Numbered from the stretch's first letter, positions 25,165 to 34,160 are shown. The stretch is 45,357 nucleotides of DNA from CAYXVF01 sp964468125 (GCA_964468125.1 CAYXVF010000046.1:1-45357), one strand, 5' to 3'. The notes: generated from the sequence alone by a model not told the origin. Made by a program: numbers and translations.

Positions 25165-25914
25165 TCATGCGTTGCGAACGATGAGTGTACTTCCCAACAG
25201 GGCGAGACCCACGAGCACCGCGCGGCGAAAGGCGAGCTCGCTCATCGCGACGTGAAGCCGCTGGCCCAAGAAGAGTCCCCCGGCTACCGCGGGGGCCAAC
25301 AGGACCGCAGACCAGAGGCGCTCCACCGTGAAGAGCCCAGCGAGCGCGTAGGTTGGGACTCGAGCCAGGGAAGCCACCAAGAAGACCGACATGATCGTCG
25401 CCCGAAAGTCAGTCCGATTGAGTCCCGCCCACTGGAGGTAGAGGATGAGCGGCGACCCCCCCACACCGAAGGCGCCACTCAAAGTCCCCGACACGACGCC
25501 AACGAGCGGTTCTACGCCCCGGTGGCCACGCTCGGTCGTCGATGGCCTCGAGAACGCGAGAACGGACGTAGCGAGCAGCAGAACCGTCCCTAGAATCAAG
25601 AGCAGCTCGCGGGTTCCGAAATTCTCCAGTACATAGGTCCCCATCGGAACCCCGAGCAACACGCCCAGCGCCAACCAGGGACGGGGGAGCCGGAGCTTGC
25701 CCCCGAAACGCTCGAAAACGATCCAGATCTGCACCGGCGCGGTGATCAGCATCAGCACCACCACCGCATCTTTCGGGTCTCCCATGAGAAAGACCAGCGC
25801 TGCCAGGGCGACCATGCCGGCTCCAAAACCCAGCGCGACGTAGATCACCTCGGCAACGAACACCACGGCGAGTGCAGCGCCCCAGGCGAGGGGCGTCTCG
25901 AAACAACCGAGCAC
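25165..25914 (-). CDS. TauE/SafE family anion exporter
   Basis: The 249-residue membrane protein has about eight hydrophobic helices arranged as two related halves. The conserved family glycine motifs are present (VALGFGAGMVALAALVFLMG near residue 25-45; SGAFGVGGSPLILYLQWAG in the second half). The family moves sulfite, sulfoacetate or other organic sulfonates across the inner membrane; the substrate here is not determined. It starts with GTG at 25914, three bases after the stop of the mscS-like gene, and is therefore likely co-transcribed with it. Confidence 0.88.
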   Translation of the reverse strand: MLGCFETPLAWGAALAVVFVAEVIYVALGFGAGMVALAALVFLMGDPKDAVVVLMLITAPVQIWIVFERFGGKLRLPRPWLALGVLLGVPMGTYVLENFGTRELLLILGTVLLLATSVLAFSRPSTTERGHRGVEPLVGVVSGTLSGAFGVGGSPLILYLQWAGLNRTDFRATIMSVFLVASLARVPTYALAGLFTVERLWSAVLLAPAVAGGLFLGQRLHVAMSELAFRRAVLVGLALLGSTLIVRNA

Positions 25915-25917
25915 GCT

Positions 25918-27561
25918 CTACTCGGAGCTCGGAAAATAGCCGTGCGTCAGCTTTGGTCCCGAGGGGCGCGCGCGTGCGCCGTCCGGACCGAACGCCTGGA
26001 GCAGCTCGGGGAGCTTTTGTTTCGCGGGGCGGCTCACCCCAAAGGGCTGGCCGGGTTGGGCCACCGAATCGATGTGCAGCGTTTGAGTGGGAAACGCGAA
26101 GCTCACGCCGAGGTCCTCCGCCAGCCGATGGATCTCGAGAAGAACGTTGTGGCGCTCCTGCAGCTCCACGCTCCAGCTCGGGGCCTTGATGAAGAAATAC
26201 ACCATCACCTCGAGAGCGGAGTTGCCGTAGTCGTTGAAGTGCACCTCGTACTTGTCTTTGCGGGTCAGCGGGTTTGCCCGAATGATCGCCCGAATGCCTT
26301 CCACAAACGCCTGCAGGTGCTCGGGGGGAGTGTCGTAGGTGACGCCGAGACGGGTGTAGACCCGTCGGTAGGTGCGGGCGCCGTAATTGTCGATCACCGT
26401 ATCGGCGAGCTTCGCATTCGGAATGGTGACCAATGAGTCGTAGAAGGTTCGGATCTTGGTAGAGCGAAAACCCACGACCTCGACCGTTCCATCGATCCCC
26501 AGCGCGTTGATCCAGTCTCCGACCTGAAAGGGCCGGTCAGCAAAGATCGTCGCCGACCCAAAGAGATTGGCGACCGTATCCTTGGCCGCCAGCGCGAAGG
26601 CGAGGCCGCCGATGCCGAGACCTGCGAGCAATCCGGCCACGTCGACATTGAGGTTTTGGAGGATGAAGATCGAGCCCATCGCAACGATGAAGATCTTCAG
26701 TGCCTTTCGTACGAGGGGCACGAGCTGGTCGTCGAGCTTCGTTTCGGTCTTGGCCGCCCGCTGGTCCATCCACTCGGAAAAGAGGTCGACCAGTCGGTAG
26801 AGCGTCCATACGACGCTGAAGACCGCCACCACCTGCACCGCGAGGAGGACGACCTGTCCGAAGCGGATCGGCAGAACCAGAGACGGCACGAGGAGGGCCA
26901 TGACTCCGGCGCCAGCCAGTGTCCCCAAGGGTCGACCGACGCGGGCGAGGATGCGATCGCCCCACGTGACACCAAATGTAGCCATCGTTCGGCGGATCTG
27001 AGCGACCACGAACGCGCCGACGATGAACCGAATCAGGATCGCGAGAAAGAGCAGGACAAGGAGGGCGATGTACTTGTACGTCTCGACCCCAAGAACCGGC
27101 CGGAGTGCCCACTCGGGAAGTCGCTCAGTCACCATACCCATGTCGACGAGGATCGCGGCATCGAAGAGCTCAGGGATCTGGGCGACCCCCTCCGCTGCGA
27201 ACACCCAGCGTCCTTCACGCTGCACGAGTTCGAGCTCCGGGATGCGGGGCTCGAAGAGCTGGCGCGCGTCGCCTTCTTCGTTCTTGAAGTTCGGGTCTGT
27301 GGAGAGTCGGTCGAGGTTGACGAAGTACTCGCGCGCGTCGAGCGTTGCTTTGAGCTTTCGTGCTAGCTCGCCCGGATTCTGTGCGCCCTCGTCCGACAGC
27401 TCAAAGCATTTCGCAGCTTTGTCGGGGTCGTAGTTTTCAGACTCGAGATAGAAGAATAACGTGTACGCGGCGGACTGCGGCGAAGAGCATCCGATGTCGT
27501 AGGCGGAGGCGGAGGACGGCGCAAAGAGCGCCAAGAAGACGCACCAAGACGGCATTCGCAT
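25918..27561 (-). CDS. MscS-family mechanosensitive channel with periplasmic N-terminal domain
   Basis: The 547-residue product opens with a signal peptide (ending SSASA) and a periplasmic domain of about 140 residues. Several membrane helices follow. The pore-lining helix region is LLAGLGIGGLAFALAAKDTV, then NLFGSATIFADRPFQVGDWI, the MscS signature. A cytoplasmic beta domain with YDTPPEHLQ and a C-terminal extension follow. The protein should release solutes on hypo-osmotic shock. GAGGAGG lies four bases before the ATG at 27561. It heads a possible transcription unit with the TauE/SafE gene. Confidence 0.9.
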   Translation of the reverse strand: MRMPSWCVFLALFAPSSASAYDIGCSSPQSAAYTLFFYLESENYDPDKAAKCFELSDEGAQNPGELARKLKATLDAREYFVNLDRLSTDPNFKNEEGDARQLFEPRIPELELVQREGRWVFAAEGVAQIPELFDAAILVDMGMVTERLPEWALRPVLGVETYKYIALLVLLFLAILIRFIVGAFVVAQIRRTMATFGVTWGDRILARVGRPLGTLAGAGVMALLVPSLVLPIRFGQVVLLAVQVVAVFSVVWTLYRLVDLFSEWMDQRAAKTETKLDDQLVPLVRKALKIFIVAMGSIFILQNLNVDVAGLLAGLGIGGLAFALAAKDTVANLFGSATIFADRPFQVGDWINALGIDGTVEVVGFRSTKIRTFYDSLVTIPNAKLADTVIDNYGARTYRRVYTRLGVTYDTPPEHLQAFVEGIRAIIRANPLTRKDKYEVHFNDYGNSALEVMVYFFIKAPSWSVELQERHNVLLEIHRLAEDLGVSFAFPTQTLHIDSVAQPGQPFGVSRPAKQKLPELLQAFGPDGARARPSGPKLTHGYFPSSE

Positions 27562-27605
27562 GGGGCCTCCTCATTTGGGTCGCGATCGTTCCGGAGCGCC
27601 GAGTC

Positions 27606-28313
27606 TCAGCGCCCCAGTGCGAAAATCGGGCGTCCCGCGTCGTTGCTGGTTTCGGTTTCGCGCAGCGTGACCTGATCGCCATCGACGCAGAAATAGTATT
27701 CCTCCGGACCTCCGCTGGTCGTCACGGTCGCGACACCACCGTTCACGGTGTAGGAGCCTGAGGAGCTAAAGTCGACGTCGGCGGTGATTCCGCAATCACA
27801 CGCACCGTCCATGCCGTCTTCGCAGGACGCGCTCAAGCCGGGCGTCGTGTTCACCACGGCCTCGAGGGCGGCGCAGTTGATCGGCGTGCCTTCGATGGTC
27901 AGACACTCGCTCGGAACGGTCACGTCCGCGCTCACGGTACCACTCAGGGTCTGGGCGAAATTCCCCGACCCCACGACGAGCGTGCCGCTGACGTCGTATT
28001 CCGGTGTTCCCACGACTGCAGTCGGACACTGCTCGGCGAGTCCGGCGGCCTCGGCAGGCAGGTCAACTCCGCAGACAGCGCCGAGGGTCCACGTTCCCGT
28101 GATGTCTCCACCGCATGCGTCGGCCATGTCAAAGTCGGGATCGCAGGTAACCATCGGCACGTTGTTCGCGTTGCCGTTGCCATTCCCGTTGTCGTTCTGG
28201 TTCGTGTTCTGGTTCTCGTTGCTGTTGTCGCCCTCATCGTCGCCACAGGCGGCGAGGGCGAGGGCGAGGGTCGCGACACAAAAGGCACGAAAGATCATAG
28301 CTCTGGTCCTCAT
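27606..28313 (-). CDS. Lipoprotein with Asn-rich tether and Cys-containing domain
   Basis: The product (about 235 aa) begins MRTRAMIFRAF and has a classical lipobox (LALALAAC). A 30-residue tether of Asn, Glu, Gln, Gly and Asp follows. The folded domain is rich in small residues with several cysteines (TGTWTLGAVCGVDL; CEDGMDGACDCGITA) and strands near the end (YYFCVDGDQVTLRE). The domain resembles generic beta-barrel lipoproteins; I do not recognise it. The ATG at 28313 is two bases from an assembly gap; an ATG at 28298 is an alternative. The upstream sequence on the other side of the gap duplicates this end, so the gene itself is intact. Confidence 0.8.
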   Translation of the reverse strand: MRTRAMIFRAFCVATLALALAACGDDEGDNSNENQNTNQNDNGNGNGNANNVPMVTCDPDFDMADACGGDITGTWTLGAVCGVDLPAEAAGLAEQCPTAVVGTPEYDVSGTLVVGSGNFAQTLSGTVSADVTVPSECLTIEGTPINCAALEAVVNTTPGLSASCEDGMDGACDCGITADVDFSSSGSYTVNGGVATVTTSGGPEEYYFCVDGDQVTLRETETSNDAGRPIFALGR

Positions 28314-28470
28314 TTNNNNNNNNNNNNNNNNNNNNNNNNNNNNNNNNNNNNNNNNNNNNNNNNNNNNNNNNNNNNNNNNNNNNNNNNNNNNNNNNNNNNN
28401 NNNNNNNNNNNNNNNAGGGCGAGGGTCGCGACACAAAAGGCACGAAAGATCATAGCTCTGGTCCTCATTT
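28261..28470. repeat. Exact 55-bp duplication flanking an assembly gap
   Basis: Bases 28261-28315 and 28416-28470 are identical over all 55 positions. One ends and the other begins exactly at the N-run. This is what two contigs overlapping by one k-mer look like after scaffolding, so the duplication is probably not biological. Confidence 0.9.
28316..28415. other. Assembly gap (100 N), probably no missing sequence
   Basis: A 100-N placeholder between two identical 55-bp copies. Merging the copies gives continuous sequence from the lipoprotein gene into its upstream region. Confidence 0.95.
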
Positions 28471-28567
28471 CCGGGTGCAGGAGATCCTATCCGGCGCCGG
28501 TCGCAGCGCAACTCTTCTGCTGACGTTTCCGCGGGACTCGGCTCTTTCTCGATGACTCAGTGGCCCG

Positions 28568-28759
28568 CTATTCGGTGGCCTGTTCGGGCGGTGCGAGCAG
28601 GTGGACTGAATCGTCCAAAGGCTCTGCCTGGAAGAAGAACAAACTGACCATCAGCCAGAAAAAGCTGAGCCAGATCATAGACTTGAAAAGCATCTGCACC
28701 TCGCCCGGGCGGCTCGACGACAGACCGTACTGGCTCTGCTCGCGCTCCACGCCTCCCAT
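28568..28759 (-). CDS. Small single-pass membrane protein, 63 aa
   Basis: The frame encodes a polar N-terminus, one clear membrane helix (MIWLSFFWLMVSLFFFQA) and an acidic tail. The ATG at 28759 lacks a ribosome site; a GTG at 28750 has GGGAGG too close to it. Codon use is acceptable and a membrane helix of this quality is unlikely by chance. The function is unknown. It lies upstream of the lipoprotein gene at 27606-28313 on the same strand and is divergent from the DGQHR gene. Confidence 0.5.
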   Translation of the reverse strand: MGGVEREQSQYGLSSSRPGEVQMLFKSMIWLSFFWLMVSLFFFQAEPLDDSVHLLAPPEQATE

Positions 28760-28895
28760 CGGTTATCGGCGGCGAGGGAGCTGGGGTTGTGTCCGAAGAT
28801 CCCTGGCTTTTTTTCGATCGAGGCGGATTGCTGTTAGATAGCAGGAGGAAAAACCAAACGAGAGTGGCCGTTGCTGAGGCCAAGGAGAGTCCACC

Positions 28896-30038
28896 GTGCT
28901 CGCAACCCAGATCCGCCAAAAAGACAGCGCCTTCTACTTCGTCTCCTATCCGGCCGAAGACCTGATGCGCAAAGTCCGCTTCATCTCTCGATTCTACACG
29001 GACGGCGACACCTTGGCGCCGGACGCAGCTCCAAAGAACGACGAGGTCGCGGCCTTCATTCAGCGCATCGAAAAGAGCGACGCCTCTTTTCAACGACAGA
29101 TGAACAAGCGCAAGGTCTCGGCCATCGAGGATTTCTACGACACGGCGCAGAACCAGCCGCCCATTCCCGGCACCGTATTGCTCTACACCAACGAAGCTCT
29201 GTCCTTTGAGCCCGTCGGCACCTTCGACAACGTCGGCAACCTCGAAGAGCCGAAGTCGAAGTACCTGATCATCGACGGTCAGCACCGACTCGCAGCGCTG
29301 CATTTCTACCGTGAGCATCACCCGGATGACGCAAAGACGATGCACGTGCCCTGCATCATCTTCGACGGCAAGAGTGAAGACTTTGCCACTGAGATGTTCG
29401 TGATCATCAACTCGACGCCAACCCGCATCAACAAGAGCCACCTCGTGGACCTCTACGAGAAGGTTTCCTGGGCGTCGCCGGACAAGAAGTTCGCTGCGAA
29501 GATCGTGGACATGCTCTACTCCGAGAAGACGAGCCCCCTGCGCTACAAGATCAACCGGCTCGGCGGGCGCTCGAAGCAGAAGAAGTGGATTCTTCAGGCA
29601 GAGCTGTTCAACGAGCTACACCGCTGGATCAAAGCCGACTGGCGTCGGATCAAGAAAGCGGGCATAGGAAAACGGCAAGCGGAGAAGATGTTCGAGGTCC
29701 TGAAGGATTTCTTCCGTGCCGCCGAGCCGATCTTTGGCGACGCCTGGGGCAACGAGAAGTACATGGTCACCAAACCGGTGACTCTGAAGGCGTTGATCCG
29801 ACTCTGCGCCGACCTTCATCACGCCGATTCGGAGCCAGAGGGACGACAAGAGCGCTGGGGGCGCAAGATGCGTCCCTGGGGCGAGCTGGTCCGCGACTTC
29901 CGCGCCGAAGGCTTCTACGAGCGCTTCCCCGCCAAGGGGCAGGTGGAACGTGTCGCTCGCATTCACCGGGAGCTCGGTCGACGCGCGGGGATCGAGCCGA
30001 TGCCGCGCGGCAAGAAAAAGAAGAGCGAGAGCGTCTGA
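28896..30038 (+). CDS. Orphan DGQHR-domain protein (DndB-like)
   Basis: The 380-residue product has the DGQHR motif at residues 127-131 within KYLIIDGQHRLAALHFY. The companion block FVIINSTPTRINKSHLVDLY is at about 168-187. These features define the DGQHR/DndB family, which has a ParB-like fold; DndB is the regulator of DNA phosphorothioate modification. The C-terminus is basic (PRGKKKKSES) and could contact nucleic acid. None of the dnd partners (dndA, C, D, E or restriction genes) is nearby, so this is an orphan of unknown role. The GTG start has AAGGAG eight bases upstream. Confidence 0.85.
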   Translation: MLATQIRQKDSAFYFVSYPAEDLMRKVRFISRFYTDGDTLAPDAAPKNDEVAAFIQRIEKSDASFQRQMNKRKVSAIEDFYDTAQNQPPIPGTVLLYTNEALSFEPVGTFDNVGNLEEPKSKYLIIDGQHRLAALHFYREHHPDDAKTMHVPCIIFDGKSEDFATEMFVIINSTPTRINKSHLVDLYEKVSWASPDKKFAAKIVDMLYSEKTSPLRYKINRLGGRSKQKKWILQAELFNELHRWIKADWRRIKKAGIGKRQAEKMFEVLKDFFRAAEPIFGDAWGNEKYMVTKPVTLKALIRLCADLHHADSEPEGRQERWGRKMRPWGELVRDFRAEGFYERFPAKGQVERVARIHRELGRRAGIEPMPRGKKKKSESV

Positions 30039-30157
30039 TGCGCCGCGTCGTGTTTTTTTGCCCGCCCGCCGTAACAGGAGCGGAGACGGACAGACCCTAG
30101 GCGTTCGAGCGGTCGTGCTTACCTTCGTTGAAGAACGCGCACGGCTCTGGAGGACCG

Positions 30158-30625
30158 ATGGCCTATCGCAAAGCCCAATTCGATCTGAGCCAGGGAAGCG
30201 CTGCGTCTCGCTTTCCTGATCAGCTGGGTCTCAAAAATGTGGGCTTCACCGTCTACATTCTCGAGCCTGGCGAAGGGTTCGACTACCTGCACAACCACCG
30301 AGAGCAGGAAGAGGTCTATTTCTGTATCGAAGGAACCGCGAGAATCGTGGTGGGAGGGTCAGGGCCAGGCGCTGAGCTCGAGCGGATCGATATCGCCACC
30401 GGCGAAGCGGTGAAAGTCGAACCGGAAACGCTTCGCGCCATCGGCAACGACTCCGGTGAACGCGCAGTCTTGGTGATAGCCGGCGGATGCCCGCACCCTT
30501 ACCCCGCTGGGCACGGCCATGACGTCATCGCCGACGTGCACAAGACCGTCGCCCATTGCGAAACGGGCTTCAAACGCCCATCCTTCGTCACTCACAACCC
30601 ACCGGATGCAGACGAGAACTGCTGA
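30158..30625 (+). CDS. Cupin-domain protein
   Basis: The ATG at 30158 follows GGAGGACCG; a longer frame back to 30128 lacks a ribosome site. The 155-residue product has cupin motif 1, GFDYLHNHREQEEVYFCIEG, with two His and a Glu able to bind metal. Motif 2 (GEAVKVEPETLRAIGN) lacks the usual His. A Cys/His-containing tail (AHCETGF) follows. Such proteins may be enzymes or small-molecule sensors; the substrate is unknown. It stands between the DGQHR gene and aceE, with about 120 bp on each side, so it is probably transcribed alone. Confidence 0.82.
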   Translation: MAYRKAQFDLSQGSAASRFPDQLGLKNVGFTVYILEPGEGFDYLHNHREQEEVYFCIEGTARIVVGGSGPGAELERIDIATGEAVKVEPETLRAIGNDSGERAVLVIAGGCPHPYPAGHGHDVIADVHKTVAHCETGFKRPSFVTHNPPDADENC

Positions 30626-30747
30626 GCATTGACGCGGTACGTTGTTCGCGTCTCGAAACCGCTCGCCCCCGACTTGAACTTCCCATGCGCTTCGCCCATT
30701 GAAGGGCGGAAAAACCGCGTCGTTAAACCGCAAGAGGCACGCAGTCC

Positions 30748-33435
30748 ATGGTTCTCTTCGACTACTACAAGTCCCAAGCGCGAGATTCAGACCCGCGCGA
30801 AACACAAGAGTGGATCGAATCGATCGACTCGGTGATCGACAACGACGGAGAGCGTCGAGCACGCTATTTGCTGCAGGAAATCGTTCGCCACGCGCGCCAG
30901 CGTACCGTCCCCCTGCCCGCTCTGAGTGGCACGGACTATATCAACACGATCCCACCACACGAGGAGCCCGAGTTCCCGGCGGAGAACGACTACTGGCTGG
31001 AGAAGCGGATCCGTCGCATCACTCGATGGAACGCCATGGCCATGGTGACCCGGGCCAACCGCCGCTTTGACGGGTTGGGCGGGCACATATCTACCTATGC
31101 CTCCACCGCTTCGCTCTACGAGGTGGGCTTCAACCACTTCTTCCGCGGACGGGACCACGAAGGGGGCGGCGACCAGGTCTTCTTCCAGGGGCACGGCGCC
31201 CCGGGAATCTACGCTCGCGCCTTTCTGGAAGGACGATTGACGGAGGAACGGCTCGACCACTTCCGTCGCGAGGTCGACGGCAACGGCCTCTCGAGCTATC
31301 CACATCCCTGGCTCATGCCGGACTTCTGGCAGTTTCCCACCGTGTCGATGGGACTCGGACCGATCGCCGCAATCTATCAGGCCCGCTACAACCGCTATCT
31401 GCACAACCGGGGCATCAAGGACACCTCGCAGCAGCGGGTATGGTGCTTCATTGGCGATGGCGAAAGTGACGAAGTTGAAACCACCGGGGCACTGAGTGTC
31501 GCCGCCCGAGAGGGTCTGGACAACCTGATTTTCGTCGTGAACTGCAACCTGCAACGTCTCGACGGACCCGTGCGCGGCAACGGCAAGATTGTGCAAGAGC
31601 TCGAGGGGCGCTTCCGCGGCGCCGGTTGGCACGTGATCAAGGTGCTCTGGGGCGACAAGTGGGACCCGCTCTTTGCGGCGGACGAAGACGGCATTCTCGT
31701 CAAGACCATGAACGAAACCCTCGACGGTGAGTTCCAGAAGTTCTCGATGGAATCCGGCGCCTACGTGCGCGAGCACTTCTTTGGGAAAGACCCGCGGCTC
31801 CTGAAGATGGTGGAGCACATGAGCGACCGTGAGGTCCGAAAGCTTCGCCGCGGCGGCCACTCCTATAGAAAAATCTACGCGGCTTACAAACGTGCGACGG
31901 AGCACCAGGAAGGCCCGATCGTCATTCTAGCGAAGACGGTAAAGGGGTGGACCCTGGGTCAGAGCTTCCTGGCCACCAACGTGACCCACCAGCAGAAGAA
32001 GCTCGACTTCGAGCACCTGAAGAAGTTCCGGGACACGCTCCAGCTCGAGATCACGGACGCACAGCTCGAAGACATGCCGCCCTACTATCACCCGGGTCCG
32101 AAGGCTCCGGAGATCGAATACCTCCACGAGCGTCGGCGGCTGCTCGGTGGGCCCCTGCCCGTTCGTCGAAACCGCGCCCCACAGATTCAGGTCCCGGGCG
32201 ACGACGTCTTTGCGGAATTCCGTCAGGGAGCAAAGGGCGGCGTCGAGGTCTCGACCACGATGGCCTTCGTGCGCTTGCTACGGAAGCTGCTGCGCGACGA
32301 GAAGCTCGGCAAGTACTGTGTGCCCATCGTCCCAGACGAAGCGCGAACCTTCGGAATGGAGTCGTTGTTTCGCGAGGTCGGAATCTACGCGCCCAAGGGT
32401 CAGAACTACGAGCCCGTCGATGCGAAGATGCTCCTTCGCTACCACGAATCTCAGGACGGCCAGCTGCTTCAGGAGGGGATCACCGAAGCGGGGGCGATGG
32501 CGAGCTTCACCGCGGCCGCAACATCCTACGCGACGCACGGTGAAATGTGCGTTCCCTTCTACATGTTCTACTCGATGTTCGGTTTCCAGCGGACGGGCGA
32601 CCAGATCTGGGCCCTCGGCGACCAACGGGGGCGAGGATTCCTGTTGGGCGCGACCGCGGGTCGGACAACACTCAATGGCGAAGGCCTTCAGCACGAAGAC
32701 GGGCACTCGCTCGTCATGTCGCAGCTGGTTCCTAACTGTGTTTCGTACGACCCTGCCTTTGCTTACGACGTGGCGGTGATCGTTCGGGACGGGCTGCGGC
32801 GCATGCTCGATGAGAACGAAGACGTCTTCTATTACTTGACGCTCTACAACGAGAACTACGAGATGCCCGCGATGCCGGAGGGCGTCGAAGAAGGAATTCT
32901 CAAGGGCATCTACGCGCTCTCGCCTGCGCCGAAACGACGCAAGCTCAAAGCGCAGATCTTCGGGAGCGGCCCCATGGTGCATGCCGCGCTCGAGGCGCAG
33001 AAGATCCTGGACGAGCAATTCAGTGTTGCGACTTCGGTCTACAACGTCACGAGCTACGGCGAGCTCTACCGCGACGCCCGCTCGGTGGAACGCCACAATC
33101 GACTTCATCCAAAGGATCAAAAGAAGCCGTACATCACCCAGGTCCTCGACGGGACGAGTGGACCGGTGATCACGACACAAGACTGGGTGAACGAGCTACC
33201 GAGCCTGCTCGGTCGTTTCGTGCCCAACACCTTCCTTCCACTCGGAACGAATGGATTCGGCCGCTCGGACACACGGGAGAAGCTGCGGGATTTCTTCGAG
33301 ACGGACGCGCGGCACGTCGCCTACACGGTACTCTACGGGCTCTTCCTGGATGGAAAGCTCGACGCGGAGGCTCTCGACGCAGCACGCCAGAGCCTCGCGA
33401 TCGACGCGGACAAACCGGACCCATTTAGGGTATAG
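30748..33435 (+). CDS. aceE: Pyruvate dehydrogenase E1 component (homodimeric type)
   Basis: The 895-residue enzyme decarboxylates pyruvate with thiamine diphosphate and passes the acetyl group to the E2 lipoyl domain. The signature blocks are GGHISTYASTASLYEVGFNH (111-130), QGHGAPGIYAR, the cofactor motif GDGESDE (236-242) and NCNLQRLDGPVRGN (265-278). Length and order match the AceE family. Genes for E2 and E3 are not adjacent; a glutaredoxin gene converges 9 bp after the stop. AAGAGG lies about 10 bases before the ATG at 30748. Confidence 0.96.
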   Translation: MVLFDYYKSQARDSDPRETQEWIESIDSVIDNDGERRARYLLQEIVRHARQRTVPLPALSGTDYINTIPPHEEPEFPAENDYWLEKRIRRITRWNAMAMVTRANRRFDGLGGHISTYASTASLYEVGFNHFFRGRDHEGGGDQVFFQGHGAPGIYARAFLEGRLTEERLDHFRREVDGNGLSSYPHPWLMPDFWQFPTVSMGLGPIAAIYQARYNRYLHNRGIKDTSQQRVWCFIGDGESDEVETTGALSVAAREGLDNLIFVVNCNLQRLDGPVRGNGKIVQELEGRFRGAGWHVIKVLWGDKWDPLFAADEDGILVKTMNETLDGEFQKFSMESGAYVREHFFGKDPRLLKMVEHMSDREVRKLRRGGHSYRKIYAAYKRATEHQEGPIVILAKTVKGWTLGQSFLATNVTHQQKKLDFEHLKKFRDTLQLEITDAQLEDMPPYYHPGPKAPEIEYLHERRRLLGGPLPVRRNRAPQIQVPGDDVFAEFRQGAKGGVEVSTTMAFVRLLRKLLRDEKLGKYCVPIVPDEARTFGMESLFREVGIYAPKGQNYEPVDAKMLLRYHESQDGQLLQEGITEAGAMASFTAAATSYATHGEMCVPFYMFYSMFGFQRTGDQIWALGDQRGRGFLLGATAGRTTLNGEGLQHEDGHSLVMSQLVPNCVSYDPAFAYDVAVIVRDGLRRMLDENEDVFYYLTLYNENYEMPAMPEGVEEGILKGIYALSPAPKRRKLKAQIFGSGPMVHAALEAQKILDEQFSVATSVYNVTSYGELYRDARSVERHNRLHPKDQKKPYITQVLDGTSGPVITTQDWVNELPSLLGRFVPNTFLPLGTNGFGRSDTREKLRDFFETDARHVAYTVLYGLFLDGKLDAEALDAARQSLAIDADKPDPFRV

Positions 33436-33444
33436 GCTCGGCGC

Positions 33445-33759
33445 TCAGGCGCCCTTGAGAAGCGGCTCTAGCTCGCCCTTGGCGTGCATTTCACGAACGA
33501 TGTCGCAGCCGCCGACGAACTGTCCGCGAACGTAGAGCTGCGGAACCGTCGGCCAGTCGGAGAACTCCTTGATCCCCTGGCGGACCTCCGTGTCCTCGAG
33601 GACGTTGACCTCTTTGAAGTCGACGCCGGTCTGCATGAGCACCTCCACGACCGCGGCGGAAAAGCCGCACATCGGGAAGCTCCGGTTGCCCTTCATGTAG
33701 AGCACCACCGAGTTGCGCTCGACGGTGTCTTTGATCTCCGCGTGCACGTCGCGGCTCAT
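33445..33759 (-). CDS. grxD: Monothiol glutaredoxin (Grx4/GrxD)
   Basis: The 104-residue product has the monothiol CGFS active site (Cys31, FPMCGFSAA), Lys23 in YMKG, WPTVPQLYV and the GGCDIV glutathione-binding turn. These proteins carry [2Fe-2S] clusters for transfer or regulation, often with BolA. The ATG has GGAGG seven bases upstream. It follows bolA on the same strand with 42 bp between them, so the two partners of the BolA-Grx complex are likely co-expressed. It is convergent with aceE. Confidence 0.95.
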   Translation of the reverse strand: MSRDVHAEIKDTVERNSVVLYMKGNRSFPMCGFSAAVVEVLMQTGVDFKEVNVLEDTEVRQGIKEFSDWPTVPQLYVRGQFVGGCDIVREMHAKGELEPLLKGA

Positions 33760-33801
33760 GGTTCTACCTCCTGCTCGGTCTCACGACCGAGCGTACTAGA
33801 G

Positions 33802-34044
33802 TCAGCCGGCCTCGCCGGTGGTTTTTGTCGTGAGTTTGAGAGCGTGAAGAGCACCGTCGCCCATGACGTCCTTCAGCGGCGCATAGACCATTCGGTGCCG
33901 CTGAACCGGGAGCACCCCGTCGAAGTCATCGGAGATGACCGTGACGTCGTAGTGGTCGCGCGTGCCGGTCATGTCCGACACGACGACCTTTGCTCCGGGA
34001 AGGGCCTCGGTGATCCGCTTTTCGATTTCTTGCGCGTCGATCAT
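33802..34044 (-). CDS. bolA: BolA-family protein
   Basis: The 80-residue product shows the BolA pattern (MIDAQEIEKRITEALPGAKV; then FDGVLPVQRHRMVYAPLKDV with the conserved His that can ligate an iron-sulfur cluster). GAGGAG lies just before the ATG. BolA proteins form a [2Fe-2S] complex with monothiol glutaredoxins, and grxD is the next gene downstream. The product is cytoplasmic and is divergent from the crotonase gene at 34161. Confidence 0.93.
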   Translation of the reverse strand: MIDAQEIEKRITEALPGAKVVVSDMTGTRDHYDVTVISDDFDGVLPVQRHRMVYAPLKDVMGDGALHALKLTTKTTGEAG

Positions 34045-34160
34045 CTCGTCTCCTCAAATAGGGCGAAAAATTCCTCCCGACAACTCCCGTTCGAGCTAAC
34101 ACAGACGTCGGCGAAACCAAACGGTCGTCGAAGGCTGCGGGCCTGTGATAGCCCGGTCCC

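Noticed and set aside
28557..29441. A 294-codon reverse-strand frame covering the DGQHR gene start
   Set aside because: It runs antisense to the conserved DGQHR motif; only the separate small membrane frame at 28568-28759, in another register, is kept.
33436..33480. GGCG-CTCAGG-CGCC hairpin between aceE and grxD as a bidirectional terminator
   Set aside because: Only a 4-bp stem with no T-tract on either strand.
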